Assembly (NCBI RefSeq): GCF_001895045.1
Contig: NZ_BDAM01000009.1
Location: 1-64,000, forward strand
DNA from: Rhodococcus coprophilus NBRC 100603
GTDB taxonomy: Bacteria > Actinomycetota > Actinomycetes > Mycobacteriales > Mycobacteriaceae
Reading direction: 5' to 3'
Length of the DNA: 64,000 bases
Below, piece by piece: positions 1 to 8,585 of this stretch. The notes beneath the pieces were generated by a model, which saw only the letters and a list, made by a program, of their open reading frames with translations, did not search any database and was not told the origin of the DNA. Each line of letters opens with the position of its first letter. Positions within the stretch are counted from its first letter, which is position 1. Both the position numbers and the translations under genes were made by a program.

Positions 1-11
1 CCTTTGCGGGA

Positions 12-2147
12 TCACGCCCGGTAGGCACCCGACGTTTCGAGCACCCATGCGAACTCGAAGGCCACCTCGCGCCATTTCTCGTACCGGCCCGACACACCGC
101 CGTGCCCGGCACTCATCTCCGTCTTCAGCAGTAGTTGCGAGTCGCCCGTCTTGGTCGCCCGCAGCTTGGCGACCCACTTGGCGGGTTCGACGTACAGCAC
201 GCGCGTGTCGTTGATGCTGGTGATCGCGAGGATCGCCGGGTAATCCTTGGCCTCGACGTTCTCGTACGGGCTGTACGAACGCATGTACTCGTACACCGCG
301 GGATCGTCGAGTGGGTTGCCCCACTCGTCCCACTCGATCACGGTCAGCGGCAACGACGGATCGAGGATGGAGGTCAGCGGATCGACGAACGGCACGTTCG
401 CGAGAATGCCCGCGAACAACTCGGGAGCGATGTTGGCGACCGCCCCCATGAGCAGGCCACCCGCGCTACCACCGTCCGCGACGAGCCGATCGGGGCTGGT
501 CACACCCTCGTCGACGAGGTGCCGCGCGCACGCCACGAAATCGGTGAAGGTGTTCTTCTTCGTGAGGGTCTTGCCGTTCTCGTACCAGTGCCGGCCCATT
601 TCGCCGCCACCGCGCACGTGCGCGACCACGAACACCATGCCGCGGTCGAGCAACGACAATCGGGCGACCGAGAATCCGGGATCGATGCTGGCTTCGTACG
701 ACCCGTAGCCGTAGAGCAGGGTCGGCGCAGGCCCGTCCGTCAGGTCCTTGCGCTGCACGACGGACAACGGAATTCTGGTGCCGTCCTCTGCCGTGGCCCA
801 CTCGCGGCGCTGCTCGTAGCGTGCGGGATCGAAGTCTCCGAGCACCGGCTGCTCCTTCCGGAGCAGCAGTTCGCCGGTGGACACGACGTAGTCGTACACC
901 CGGGTGGGGGTGATGAACGACGTGAAGCCGAGCCGCAGCACGGGCTGCTTCCATTCGGGATTGCCACCCGGGCCGACCGCGAACAGTTCCTCGTCGAACT
1001 CGAGTTCGGTGAGTTCGCCGTATCCGTCCTCGGTGAGGGGCCACACCGCGACGCGGGTGAGCGCCTCGCGGCGGTAACCGAGCACCAGGTGCCCCTCGAA
1101 CGCCTCGACATCCTCGAGACGCACGTCGTGACGATGCTCTACGAGCGTGCGCATCGACGACGGGTCGTCGACCGGAGCTTCCGCGAGGACGAAGTTCTCG
1201 GCCTTCTCCCCGGTCGCAGGGTCGACATCGTTGTGCATGATCAACAGCCGGTCCCGGCCGCCGATCACCGCGTGCTCCGCGCCGTATTCGACACCCTCAC
1301 GACGCGGGAGGAGAACTCTGAATTCGCCTGTGGGATTATCGGATTCGAGAATCCAGCCCTCGGTGGTGATCTTCGACCCCACCCATATCATCAGGTACTT
1401 CTCGCTGCGGGTCGACCCGATCGACACCCAGTACCGCTCGTCGGGCTCGTGGAAAACCTTCACGTCCTCGTCGCGCGGGGTGCCGAGCTTGTGACGCCAT
1501 ACGGTGTCGGGACGCCACGACTCGTCCACTGTTTGATAGAAGACGTGGCTGTGGTCGAGCGCCCACGTGGCCCCCGGTGCCGTGCCGGTGATTTCGTCGG
1601 CGAGCAACTCACCGGTCTCGAGATTCTTGAACCGCAACGTGTACCGCTCGTCGCCGACGACGTCCGTCGAATACGCCAGCAGCGTGCCGTCCTGACTGAT
1701 CGAGAACGCCCCGATCGAAAAGAACTCGTGCCCTTCGGCTTCCACGTTCCCGTCGAGCAACACCTGCTCTCCGGGCAGGTCGACTCCGGGAGTCACCTCG
1801 GGCGGCGTCCAATCGTCCGCGTCCGTGATCGGAGCGCGGCACTGGATGCCGTACTGCTTACCTTCGACCGTCCGCGCGTAGTACCACCAGTCGCCCATGC
1901 GGGCAGGAACCGACATGTCGGTTTCCTGGGTGCGGGACTTGATCTCCTCGAAAATCGACTCGCGCAACGGCGCGAGGTGCGCGGTCTGTGCGTCCGTCCA
2001 GGCGTTCTCCGCTTCGAGGTACGCGACGACATCGGGTGATTCCTTGTCGCGCAGCCACTCGTAGTCGTCGACGAACGTATGGCCGTGATGGACACGTTCG
2101 AAGGGAACCTTCTTGGCAACCGGCGGGATCGGATTCGAGGAGGTCAT
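12..2147 (-). CDS. ptrB: Oligopeptidase B, S9A serine peptidase
   Basis: A 711-residue cytosolic peptidase expected to cut short peptides after basic residues. The N-terminal two thirds form the beta-propeller that limits access to small substrates, and the C-terminal third is the alpha/beta-hydrolase domain. The nucleophile lies in GGSAGG (Ser561), with Asp647 in SINDTRVLY and His682 in SAGHGG. The spacing matches the Ser-Asp-His triad of E. coli oligopeptidase B (532/617/652). No signal peptide is visible, and length is normal for the family. It begins 6 bp after the purC stop, so it is probably co-transcribed with purC. Prolyl oligopeptidase is the alternative call; family length and triad context favour oligopeptidase B. 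Confidence 0.93.
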   Translation of the reverse strand: MTSSNPIPPVAKKVPFERVHHGHTFVDDYEWLRDKESPDVVAYLEAENAWTDAQTAHLAPLRESIFEEIKSRTQETDMSVPARMGDWWYYARTVEGKQYGIQCRAPITDADDWTPPEVTPGVDLPGEQVLLDGNVEAEGHEFFSIGAFSISQDGTLLAYSTDVVGDERYTLRFKNLETGELLADEITGTAPGATWALDHSHVFYQTVDESWRPDTVWRHKLGTPRDEDVKVFHEPDERYWVSIGSTRSEKYLMIWVGSKITTEGWILESDNPTGEFRVLLPRREGVEYGAEHAVIGGRDRLLIMHNDVDPATGEKAENFVLAEAPVDDPSSMRTLVEHRHDVRLEDVEAFEGHLVLGYRREALTRVAVWPLTEDGYGELTELEFDEELFAVGPGGNPEWKQPVLRLGFTSFITPTRVYDYVVSTGELLLRKEQPVLGDFDPARYEQRREWATAEDGTRIPLSVVQRKDLTDGPAPTLLYGYGSYEASIDPGFSVARLSLLDRGMVFVVAHVRGGGEMGRHWYENGKTLTKKNTFTDFVACARHLVDEGVTSPDRLVADGGSAGGLLMGAVANIAPELFAGILANVPFVDPLTSILDPSLPLTVIEWDEWGNPLDDPAVYEYMRSYSPYENVEAKDYPAILAITSINDTRVLYVEPAKWVAKLRATKTGDSQLLLKTEMSAGHGGVSGRYEKWREVAFEFAWVLETSGAYRA

Positions 2148-2153
2148 CTGCGT

Positions 2154-3038
2154 TCAGCCGATCCAATCGTCGAAGGAGAGCCCGGAAATGCGTTCGTAGG
2201 CTTCGATATACCGGGCACGCGTCTTGTCGACGATGTACTGCGGAAGCGGCGGCGGCGCGGTGTCGGACGCGCGGTCCCAGCCGGACTCCTCGCTGGTGAG
2301 CCAATTGCGCACGATCTGCTTGTCGAAGCTCGGCTGTACCTTGCCCTCTTCGTACTCGGCGGCATCCCAGTAGCGCGACGAGTCCGGAGTGAGCACCTCG
2401 TCGGCAAGCACCAGGTTGCCGGCCTTGTCCAGGCCGAACTCGAACTTCGTGTCGGCGAGCAGGATGCCGCGTTCGGACGTGTAGATCGCGGCGCGGCCGT
2501 AGATGTCGAGGGTGTCCTGACGCAATTTCATCGCGAGATCGACGCCGAGCTTCTCCACGACCTGATCGAACGTGATGTTCTCGTCGTGGTCACCGAGCGC
2601 TGCCTTGGTGGCGGGGGTGAAGATCGGCTCGGGCAGCGGGCTGGCCTCGACGAGACCCTCGGGCAGCGCCACACCGCAGACCGAACCGTTCGTCTGGTAG
2701 TCGAGGAGACCGGATCCGGTGAGAAAGCCCCGGGCGACGCATTCGACCGGCACCATGTCGAGGCGCTTCACGACGAGCGCCCGGCCGAGGACCTCTTCGG
2801 GGATACGTTCGTCGTCGGGCTCACCCGCGAGATGGTTGTTCGCGTCGAGCAGATCGAAGAAGAACACGCTCATCGCGGTGAGGACCCGGCCCTTGTCGGG
2901 GATCGGGGTGTCGAGCACATGGTCGTAGGCCGAGATCCGGTCGCTGGCGACGAGAAGGAGGTGCTCGTCGTCGACGACGTACAGATCACGGACCTTGCCG
3001 CCGGCGAGGTGGGGATAGGACTCGAGTAAAGGACGCAC
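2154..3038 (-). CDS. purC: SAICAR synthetase (purine biosynthesis)
   Basis: Phosphoribosylaminoimidazole-succinocarboxamide synthase, 294 residues. It condenses CAIR with aspartate using ATP in de novo purine synthesis. The N-terminal nucleotide-binding part carries GGKVRDLY and [10 protein letters not shown]. The family signature region with [13 protein letters not shown] and LADTKFEFG is intact. The start is GTG, preceded by an AGGGTGA ribosome-binding site 4 bp upstream. It is first in a two-gene unit with the oligopeptidase gene. Two other purine genes (purB, purD) lie elsewhere in this window. Confidence 0.97.
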   Translation of the reverse strand: MRPLLESYPHLAGGKVRDLYVVDDEHLLLVASDRISAYDHVLDTPIPDKGRVLTAMSVFFFDLLDANNHLAGEPDDERIPEEVLGRALVVKRLDMVPVECVARGFLTGSGLLDYQTNGSVCGVALPEGLVEASPLPEPIFTPATKAALGDHDENITFDQVVEKLGVDLAMKLRQDTLDIYGRAAIYTSERGILLADTKFEFGLDKAGNLVLADEVLTPDSSRYWDAAEYEEGKVQPSFDKQIVRNWLTSEESGWDRASDTAPPPLPQYIVDKTRARYIEAYERISGLSFDDWIG

Positions 3039-3143
3039 GCTGTCACCCTAGTGCGCGATGCGGACGGGGACCGAACCCCGTGGCGGATATCCCATCGTCG
3101 ACAATGGACCCGGAGCCGACGCTCTGAGCGAAGAGGGGGCACC

Positions 3144-4583
3144 ATGACCACACCGTCCCGGGTCGATGTCGGGTTCCGGTCCGAACGCGGACCGATCCTC
3201 GTCGCATTGATGCTGGCGACGTCGCTGGTGGCGCTCGAGAGCACGATCCTCGCGACAGCCGTGCCGACGATCGTGGCCGACCTGGGCGGATTCACGCAGT
3301 TCCCGTGGTTGTTCTCCGGCTACCTGCTTACGCAGGCGGTGCTGGTCCCGGTGTACGGCAAGTTGTCGGACACCTTCGGCCGCACCCCGGTGCTGCTGTT
3401 CGGCATCGGGGTCTTCGCGCTGGGATCGGTGTTGTGCGCGCTGGCGTGGAGCATGCCCGCCCTCATCGCGTTCCGCGCAGTCCAGGGTCTCGGTGCGGGT
3501 GCTGTGCTGCCCATGGCGCAGACCATCGCAGGTGACATCTACACCGTGGCCGAGCGCGCCAAAGCACAGGGATATCTCGCCAGCGTGTGGGGGATGTCTG
3601 CGGTCGTGGGACCGGCCCTCGGCGGCGTCTTCGCGGACTTCTGGTCGTGGCGGTGGATCTTCTGGATCAACGTGCCGCTGTGCGCGGTCGCCGCATGGGT
3701 GATCGTCCGCAACTTCCACGAGGACCGCCCCTCCGGCAGCGCGCGACGCGTGGATTGGGCGGGCGCAGTGACACTCGCGGCGGGTGCCGCGCTGGTGATC
3801 CTCGGTCTGCTCGAAGGTGGCCAGTCGTGGGCGTGGTCCTCGGCCCTGAGCATCGGCATCTTCGCCGGCGGGATCGCGCTGCTGGCGGTCTTCGGATGGA
3901 TCGAGTCCCGCGCCGCCGAACCGATCCTGCCGATGTGGGTGCTGACCCGCCGGGTCCTGATCACCACGAGCGCTGTCTCGGCCCTCGTCGGCGCGGTGGT
4001 ACTCGGGTTGACGTCGTACGTCCCCTCGTTCGTGCAAGGCGCTCTCGGCACCTCCGCGGTGGTCGCCGGATTCGCGCTCGCCACGATGACCATCGGCTGG
4101 CCCATCGCCGCATCGCAGTCCGGCCGGTTGTACCTGCGGATCGGGTTCCGGCTGACCGGCCTGGTCGGTGCGATACCGCTGCTCGCCGGCGCGGTCCTGC
4201 TCACCCGGGTCGAGGTCGGATCGTCGCCGTGGCACGTCGCAGGGTCTTGCGTGCTCATCGGACTCGGGATGGGACTGATCGCGAGCCCTGCACTCATCGC
4301 CGCACAATCGAGTGTCGAGTGGTCCGAGCGGGGTGTGGTCACCGGTGCCAACGCATTCGCGCGCGCGTTGGGAAGCGCTGTGGGTGTCGCCGTGTTCGGT
4401 GCGCTCGCGAATACGGCGCTGTCCCGTTCGGATGTCACCCCCGGCCGATCCGTGCCGGACGCTACGCAGCTCGCGGTGTCCGTCGCGCCAGTGTTCACCG
4501 CGGTGCTCGTCTGCGCGGTGATCCTCACCGTTTGTGTGGCACTCATTCCGAACCGTCGGCAATCGGAATCCGACTCTGCCTGA
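3144..4583 (+). CDS. MFS drug:H+ antiporter, DHA2 (14-TM) type
   Basis: A 479-residue major facilitator pump. Hydrophobic segments run through the whole protein. TM1 contains LVALESTILATAVPTI, the typical DHA2 motif C/D region, and GKLSDTFGRTPVL is motif A in the loop between TM2 and TM3. The start is the ATG that follows AGAGGGGGCACC; an upstream in-frame extension has no ribosome-binding site. It sits 30 bp before the siderophore-interacting protein gene, with an iron-box-like sequence between them, so a link to siderophore traffic is possible but not shown. Substrate unknown. Confidence 0.88.
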   Translation: MTTPSRVDVGFRSERGPILVALMLATSLVALESTILATAVPTIVADLGGFTQFPWLFSGYLLTQAVLVPVYGKLSDTFGRTPVLLFGIGVFALGSVLCALAWSMPALIAFRAVQGLGAGAVLPMAQTIAGDIYTVAERAKAQGYLASVWGMSAVVGPALGGVFADFWSWRWIFWINVPLCAVAAWVIVRNFHEDRPSGSARRVDWAGAVTLAAGAALVILGLLEGGQSWAWSSALSIGIFAGGIALLAVFGWIESRAAEPILPMWVLTRRVLITTSAVSALVGAVVLGLTSYVPSFVQGALGTSAVVAGFALATMTIGWPIAASQSGRLYLRIGFRLTGLVGAIPLLAGAVLLTRVEVGSSPWHVAGSCVLIGLGMGLIASPALIAAQSSVEWSERGVVTGANAFARALGSAVGVAVFGALANTALSRSDVTPGRSVPDATQLAVSVAPVFTAVLVCAVILTVCVALIPNRRQSESDSA

Positions 4584-4584
4584 A

Positions 4585-4603
4585 TGTGGTCAGGGTGCCC
4601 TAA
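4585..4603. promoter_or_regulatory. Weak IdeR/DtxR iron-box-like sequence
   Basis: TGTGGTCAGGGTGCCCTAA matches the 19-bp consensus TTAGGTTAGGCTAACCTAA at 13 positions by hand count. It ends 10 bp before the ATG of the siderophore-interacting protein. The location fits iron repression of that gene, but the central palindrome is degraded, so this is a candidate only. Confidence 0.4.
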
Positions 4604-4613
4604 GGTGTCCGCT

Positions 4614-5486
4614 ATGACCAACGAATACGGGATGCTCCCCGTCCTCATCGAAGTGGCGAGGGTCGAGGACATCACCCCTCACATGCGCCGGATCACGTTC
4701 GCCGGCCCCGGCGTAGCCGAATATGCCTCCGTCCCGGGCCGGGTGCCGAACATCAAGTTGGTGTTTCCCCGCGCGAACGGTCGACTCGAGGTGCCGGCCC
4801 GTAACGGATGGGGGCGGCTCGCGTGGCCGGACCCCACCGTCAAACAGCAGGTCCGGACGTACACGGTCCGCCGCCTCGACGCCGATGCCGCCGAGATGGA
4901 CATCGATTTCGTCAAGCACGGTGACGAGGGCCTCGCGAGCGGCTGGGCCGAACACGCCCGCCCGGGGGACGTGATCGCTGCGGCCGGCGCGGGGGGCGTG
5001 ACCGCCGGTGAGGCCGACTGGTATCTCGTCGTCGGTGACGAGACGGCCCTGCCCGCCATCGGGCGCATGCTCGAGCACATGCGCGAGGACGCCACCGGTG
5101 TCGTCCTGATCGAGGTGGCCGACGAACACGAGCAGCAGGACCTGCGTCATCCCGACGGAGTCGAGATCCGCTGGATCCATCGCAACGGCGCACCCGCGGG
5201 CACCACCGATCAACTGTTCGACGCCGCGACCGCGGTCGAGATGCCCAGCGGCGACGTCACGAAGTTCGCATGGGTGTCGGCGGAGTCGAAGACCGTGCTG
5301 GCGATGCGCAAGTGGCTGCGCAACGATGCAGGATTCGACCGCAAGGCCACACTCGTCATCGGATACTGGCGACGCGGGATGACCGAGACCGGCTACGGCA
5401 AGACCGCCGACCACGACCGGGTCGAGGACGAACACGACGAGGTCCTCCCCCACGATCACGACCACGATCACCAGCACGCTCACTGA
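4614..5486 (+). CDS. Siderophore-interacting protein (ViuB-like ferric-siderophore reductase)
   Basis: A 290-residue FAD/NAD(P)H flavoreductase of the SIP family, expected to reduce ferric siderophore in the cytoplasm and release iron. The FAD-binding motif RTYTVRRLD and the NAD(P)H-side motif VVGDETALPAIGRML are visible, and the C-terminal core has the family YWRRG segment. An extra tail after this core is dominated by Asp, Glu and His, ending in HDHDHDHQHAH. That is a plausible metal-binding extension and not part of the usual core. An iron-box-like site lies just upstream. It is about 2.5 kb from the exporter end of the NRPS siderophore cluster. Confidence 0.9.
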   Translation: MTNEYGMLPVLIEVARVEDITPHMRRITFAGPGVAEYASVPGRVPNIKLVFPRANGRLEVPARNGWGRLAWPDPTVKQQVRTYTVRRLDADAAEMDIDFVKHGDEGLASGWAEHARPGDVIAAAGAGGVTAGEADWYLVVGDETALPAIGRMLEHMREDATGVVLIEVADEHEQQDLRHPDGVEIRWIHRNGAPAGTTDQLFDAATAVEMPSGDVTKFAWVSAESKTVLAMRKWLRNDAGFDRKATLVIGYWRRGMTETGYGKTADHDRVEDEHDEVLPHDHDHDHQHAH

Positions 5487-5600
5487 GGACCCACCCCGGT
5501 CGCGCGGATCGTTACAGACCGGATGTTTCGTTCTGCCGCGCGATCGGGCACCATCTCTGCGGTGAGGACCAGACGTGCAGGCAACGAAACCGTCGACGAC

Positions 5601-5972
5601 ATGACATACGTCCCGCTGGGATCGTCCGAGCATGCCGCAAATCAGTTTCGGAATGCCAGGGCAATGCAGGACACGACCGACTACCAATCACTACGGGCCG
5701 CAATGGACGCCGAGTACTACTGGCGCGGCGTGGTCGAGACCTTCCAGATCGCAGACGAGTCGTTCACCGCCGTATCCGGAGCGACGCGCGACATCACGGA
5801 CATCTCCGCGCACGTCATGGCGCGGGCGGCCGATTGGGTGGGCACCATCGAACTCGCCGCCGAAGGCAGCCGCCTCTACGGTGCGCTGGTGGCGTACACC
5901 CAAGGAGTGGGCGACGGTTACGCAGCGATCGAATTGTGGGCGCACAACGTCCGGAACGCACATTACCGATAA
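5601..5972 (+). CDS. Hypothetical protein
   Basis: A 123-residue open frame starting at the ATG within GACGACATGACATACG. No strong ribosome-binding site is visible, and a longer form from an upstream GTG near 5561 is possible. The protein is soluble, without signal peptide or membrane segment, and no family was recognised. It has a regular helical look through the middle (residues about 25-110). It lies between the siderophore-interacting protein and a convergent DUF5996 gene. The coding call rests on frame length and codon-position GC only. Confidence 0.45.
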   Translation: MTYVPLGSSEHAANQFRNARAMQDTTDYQSLRAAMDAEYYWRGVVETFQIADESFTAVSGATRDITDISAHVMARAADWVGTIELAAEGSRLYGALVAYTQGVGDGYAAIELWAHNVRNAHYR

Positions 5973-6032
5973 CCGAACGGTCCCCGCTGTCGCGCAGCAG
6001 GGATTGCACGGCCCGGCCCGCGCCGGGGTTCG

Positions 6033-6956
6033 TTACTGCGGCCGCTCGAGGTGGACGCGATCCCAGTGTCCGAGGTCGGCGGCGGCGGCATAGGTGCTGC
6101 GCAGGAATCCCAGTAGCTCCGCGTCGGGGTCGGCCGCGGCGCGCACCGCCTCGTACGGCAACACGAACTCTCCGAGTTCGGCGGAGTAGTACGCAGAATC
6201 CGGACGCACCGGATGATCCGCATAGCCGTCCGGCGGCGGGTACGCATACGAGTAGAAGGCACCCTCTTCCCCGCCGCCCGGCCAGAACCCGCAGCTGCTC
6301 AACTCGTGCGAGTAGGCCTCGGTCATCACCCGGTCGGGACAGTTGGGGATCCCGCCCGGATGCGGTGGGGCGTCCCGCCCCGAGAACCGGGTGCAAGCCA
6401 GATCCATTGCTCCCCAGAAGAAATGAACGGGGCTGACCTTGCCCAGGAAATCCGCGCGGAACTCCTGCATCACACGGTCGGCGCAGATCAACTGCCGCCA
6501 GAAGAGGTGTGCCGCATCGGCGTCATAAGTGCTGTGCATATCGTCCTGCGCGAACGGAATCGCGGGATCCACCTCGTTGGGAGTTGCGTGGATCCGAGTC
6601 TCGATGCCCAGTTCGTTCAAGGCGCCGAGGGTGCGTGAATAGAAATCCGCCACAGACTGCGCCGCGAGTGGGACGACACTCATGCCACCCTCGCTCGACC
6701 GGATGTTCAGATTGTGCTCGCAGAAATCGAACTCGACGTCGAATACGCTGCCACGGTACGGAATCGACGACGTCCCCAATCCGCGGGCCGTGACGTACAA
6801 CGTCGTGTGCCACCAGTGATTGATCGCCGGTGACAGGACCAGCCGGATCTTGCCCACGATCTGCAGCCACATGTGCAAGGTGTCGCGAGTCGCAGCCCAG
6901 TCGGCGGCACGCAGGCTCGGCCATTCCTCGCCGGGAATCTCTCTCGGTTCGCTCAC
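6033..6956 (-). CDS. DUF5996 family protein
   Basis: A 307-residue protein whose N-terminal half matches the DUF5996 pattern: W..LR..DW..TRDTLH, then QIVGKIRL, SPAINHWWHTTLYVTARGL, and later FDFCEHNL. The C-terminal half is aromatic-rich and contains the conserved VHFFWGAMDLACTRFSGR stretch. No catalytic function is established for the family to my knowledge. Cytosolic by appearance. It is the gene downstream of the siderophore exporter on the same strand, separated by 132 bp, so it may have its own promoter. Confidence 0.75.
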   Translation of the reverse strand: MSEPREIPGEEWPSLRAADWAATRDTLHMWLQIVGKIRLVLSPAINHWWHTTLYVTARGLGTSSIPYRGSVFDVEFDFCEHNLNIRSSEGGMSVVPLAAQSVADFYSRTLGALNELGIETRIHATPNEVDPAIPFAQDDMHSTYDADAAHLFWRQLICADRVMQEFRADFLGKVSPVHFFWGAMDLACTRFSGRDAPPHPGGIPNCPDRVMTEAYSHELSSCGFWPGGGEEGAFYSYAYPPPDGYADHPVRPDSAYYSAELGEFVLPYEAVRAAADPDAELLGFLRSTYAAAADLGHWDRVHLERPQ

Positions 6957-7088
6957 GCTACCTCCCGGGTTTGCGTTTCGACGCTACCCGGCTGCGCTGC
7001 CGCTCGGGGTCCGTCGCGAGGATTCGTCGCCGGGCGCGAGAGGTTGCCGCCTTCTCCTGTTGCCGGGACCGTGGCCTCGGACCCGCGC

Positions 7089-8339
7089 TCAGGCGACCTG
7101 TTCGAGCTCGTCGGAGTCGACGAAACGACGCAGCGTCGGCATGGACAGGTACAGCACCAGCACGAGCACGACACCCGCGGCGCCGTACACCCACAACGCC
7201 ACCGAGATCGGTGCCACCGACGCGATCACGCCGGCGGCGAGGGCACCGAGGGAGGTACCCGCCGTCACCTGAGCCGACCAGACCCCGGCGATCCGGCCGC
7301 GATACTCGTCGGCGGTGTTGCGCTGCACCGTCGCGTACCGGACGACGTCGGCGAGGGAATCACCGAACCCGTACGCCGCCAGTCCCAGCAGGACGATCGC
7401 GGTCATGCTTGTCGCTCCGGCTCCCGCAAGACCGGCGGACGACACCGCCATGAGAACGAAGACGGCCAGCCCGGACCGCCGGACGGAACCCGTCCATCCG
7501 CTGGTGAGCGAACCGAGGACAGCGCCGACCGCGGGTGCGGCATAGAGCAACCCGATCACGGACGGCCCCGCGCCGAGCACTTCGTCGGCGAAGGCCGGGA
7601 GCAGTACCGCCCACCCGGTGAGCAGCATCGCGGCGAAACCCGCGACGAGAACCTGGCCGATCACACGATTGTGGAACGCGTACGCGAAGCCCGTGACAAT
7701 CGATCTCAGCGGCGATTCGTCGGCCGTCTTCGAGGGCGGCAGCGACGGCAGCCTGGTGATGCAGAAGGTGGTCACGACCGTGGTGAAAGCTGCGAACGCA
7801 TATGCGAGCCCCACACCGCCGGCCGCGATGACCACACCGCCCAGTGCCGGCCCGATCATCGAACCGAGATCGGCCGTCAGTGCCATCAGTGCCCCTGCGG
7901 CGGCGAGCTTGTCGCGCGGCACCAGACTGGGAGTGACGGCCATCAGGGCGGTCGCCGAGATCCCTCCCGCGACCCCGTCGATCACCGAGATGACGTAGAT
8001 CGCCCACATCTGCGGTTCGGGCAGGTAGGCGTTGACTGCGAGCAGGGCGAAGGCCACCGCCGCGGTTCCGCGCGCGATGGCGATCACGTTGCGGCGATCG
8101 AACCTGTCGGCGAGGACACCGCCGACGAAAGTCGCGGCGAAGGTGGTGATGCCGAGCACCGCGGTCACAGCGGCGACCTGGGCCGTCGAACCGGTGAGCT
8201 GGTAGACCTGCACCGGAACGGCGACGATGAGCAATCCGAGCCCGAGCAGCGACACCACCCGGGCCGTGAACAGATACCGGAATTCGCGGCTCGTCCGGAT
8301 CGGATCGATGTCGATGATCAGCTTGTCGAGGAGCGCCAC
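7089..8339 (-). CDS. EntS-like MFS siderophore exporter
   Basis: A 416-residue major facilitator protein (12 predicted membrane segments) resembling the enterobactin exporter EntS. Motif A appears as GGVLADRFDRRNVI, and the second half repeats the fold with GLLYAAPAVGAVLGSL. I chose the GTG at 8339, which gives the usual family length and leaves 10 bp to the aryl-carrier stop; an upstream in-frame ATG would run back over the carrier gene. It is the last gene of the binding-protein/NRPS/ArCP operon, which argues for export of the product of this cluster. Confidence 0.88.
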   Translation of the reverse strand: MALLDKLIIDIDPIRTSREFRYLFTARVVSLLGLGLLIVAVPVQVYQLTGSTAQVAAVTAVLGITTFAATFVGGVLADRFDRRNVIAIARGTAAVAFALLAVNAYLPEPQMWAIYVISVIDGVAGGISATALMAVTPSLVPRDKLAAAGALMALTADLGSMIGPALGGVVIAAGGVGLAYAFAAFTTVVTTFCITRLPSLPPSKTADESPLRSIVTGFAYAFHNRVIGQVLVAGFAAMLLTGWAVLLPAFADEVLGAGPSVIGLLYAAPAVGAVLGSLTSGWTGSVRRSGLAVFVLMAVSSAGLAGAGATSMTAIVLLGLAAYGFGDSLADVVRYATVQRNTADEYRGRIAGVWSAQVTAGTSLGALAAGVIASVAPISVALWVYGAAGVVLVLVLYLSMPTLRRFVDSDELEQVA

Positions 8340-8349
8340 AGCGATCGGC

Positions 8350-8571
8350 TCACTGTCCGCCGAGCAGCGCGCACCACTGCTCGAGATCGGGTTCCGATGC
8401 GAGCGACACGAAATCGATGTCGGCACCGGCGCTGCGCCACTGTTCGACCAGCGCCATCAGACGCACCGAGTCGAGTCCCTGGTCCACCAGGTTCACCGTC
8501 GGGTCGAGCTCGTCCGGTTCCACTTCGAGGATGCGGGCGGTATCGGCGAGGATCGTCGTGCGATCGAGCAT
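8350..8571 (-). CDS. Free-standing aryl carrier protein
   Basis: A 73-residue carrier protein. The phosphopantetheine serine lies in DQGLDSVRLMAL, the form typical of aryl carrier domains (compare the C-terminal domain of EntB/DhbB). The four-helix outline is complete. It would carry 2,3-dihydroxybenzoate loaded by the DhbE-type ligase at 29046-30695 and pass it to the starter condensation domain of the NRPS at 19105-26931. The isochorismatase in this window lacks a carrier domain, so this gene fills that role. The start has an AAGGAG site 10 bp upstream and follows the NRPS stop by 14 bp, suggesting coupled translation. Confidence 0.9.
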   Translation of the reverse strand: MLDRTTILADTARILEVEPDELDPTVNLVDQGLDSVRLMALVEQWRSAGADIDFVSLASEPDLEQWCALLGGQ

Positions 8572-8585
8572 GTTCCTGTCTCCTT

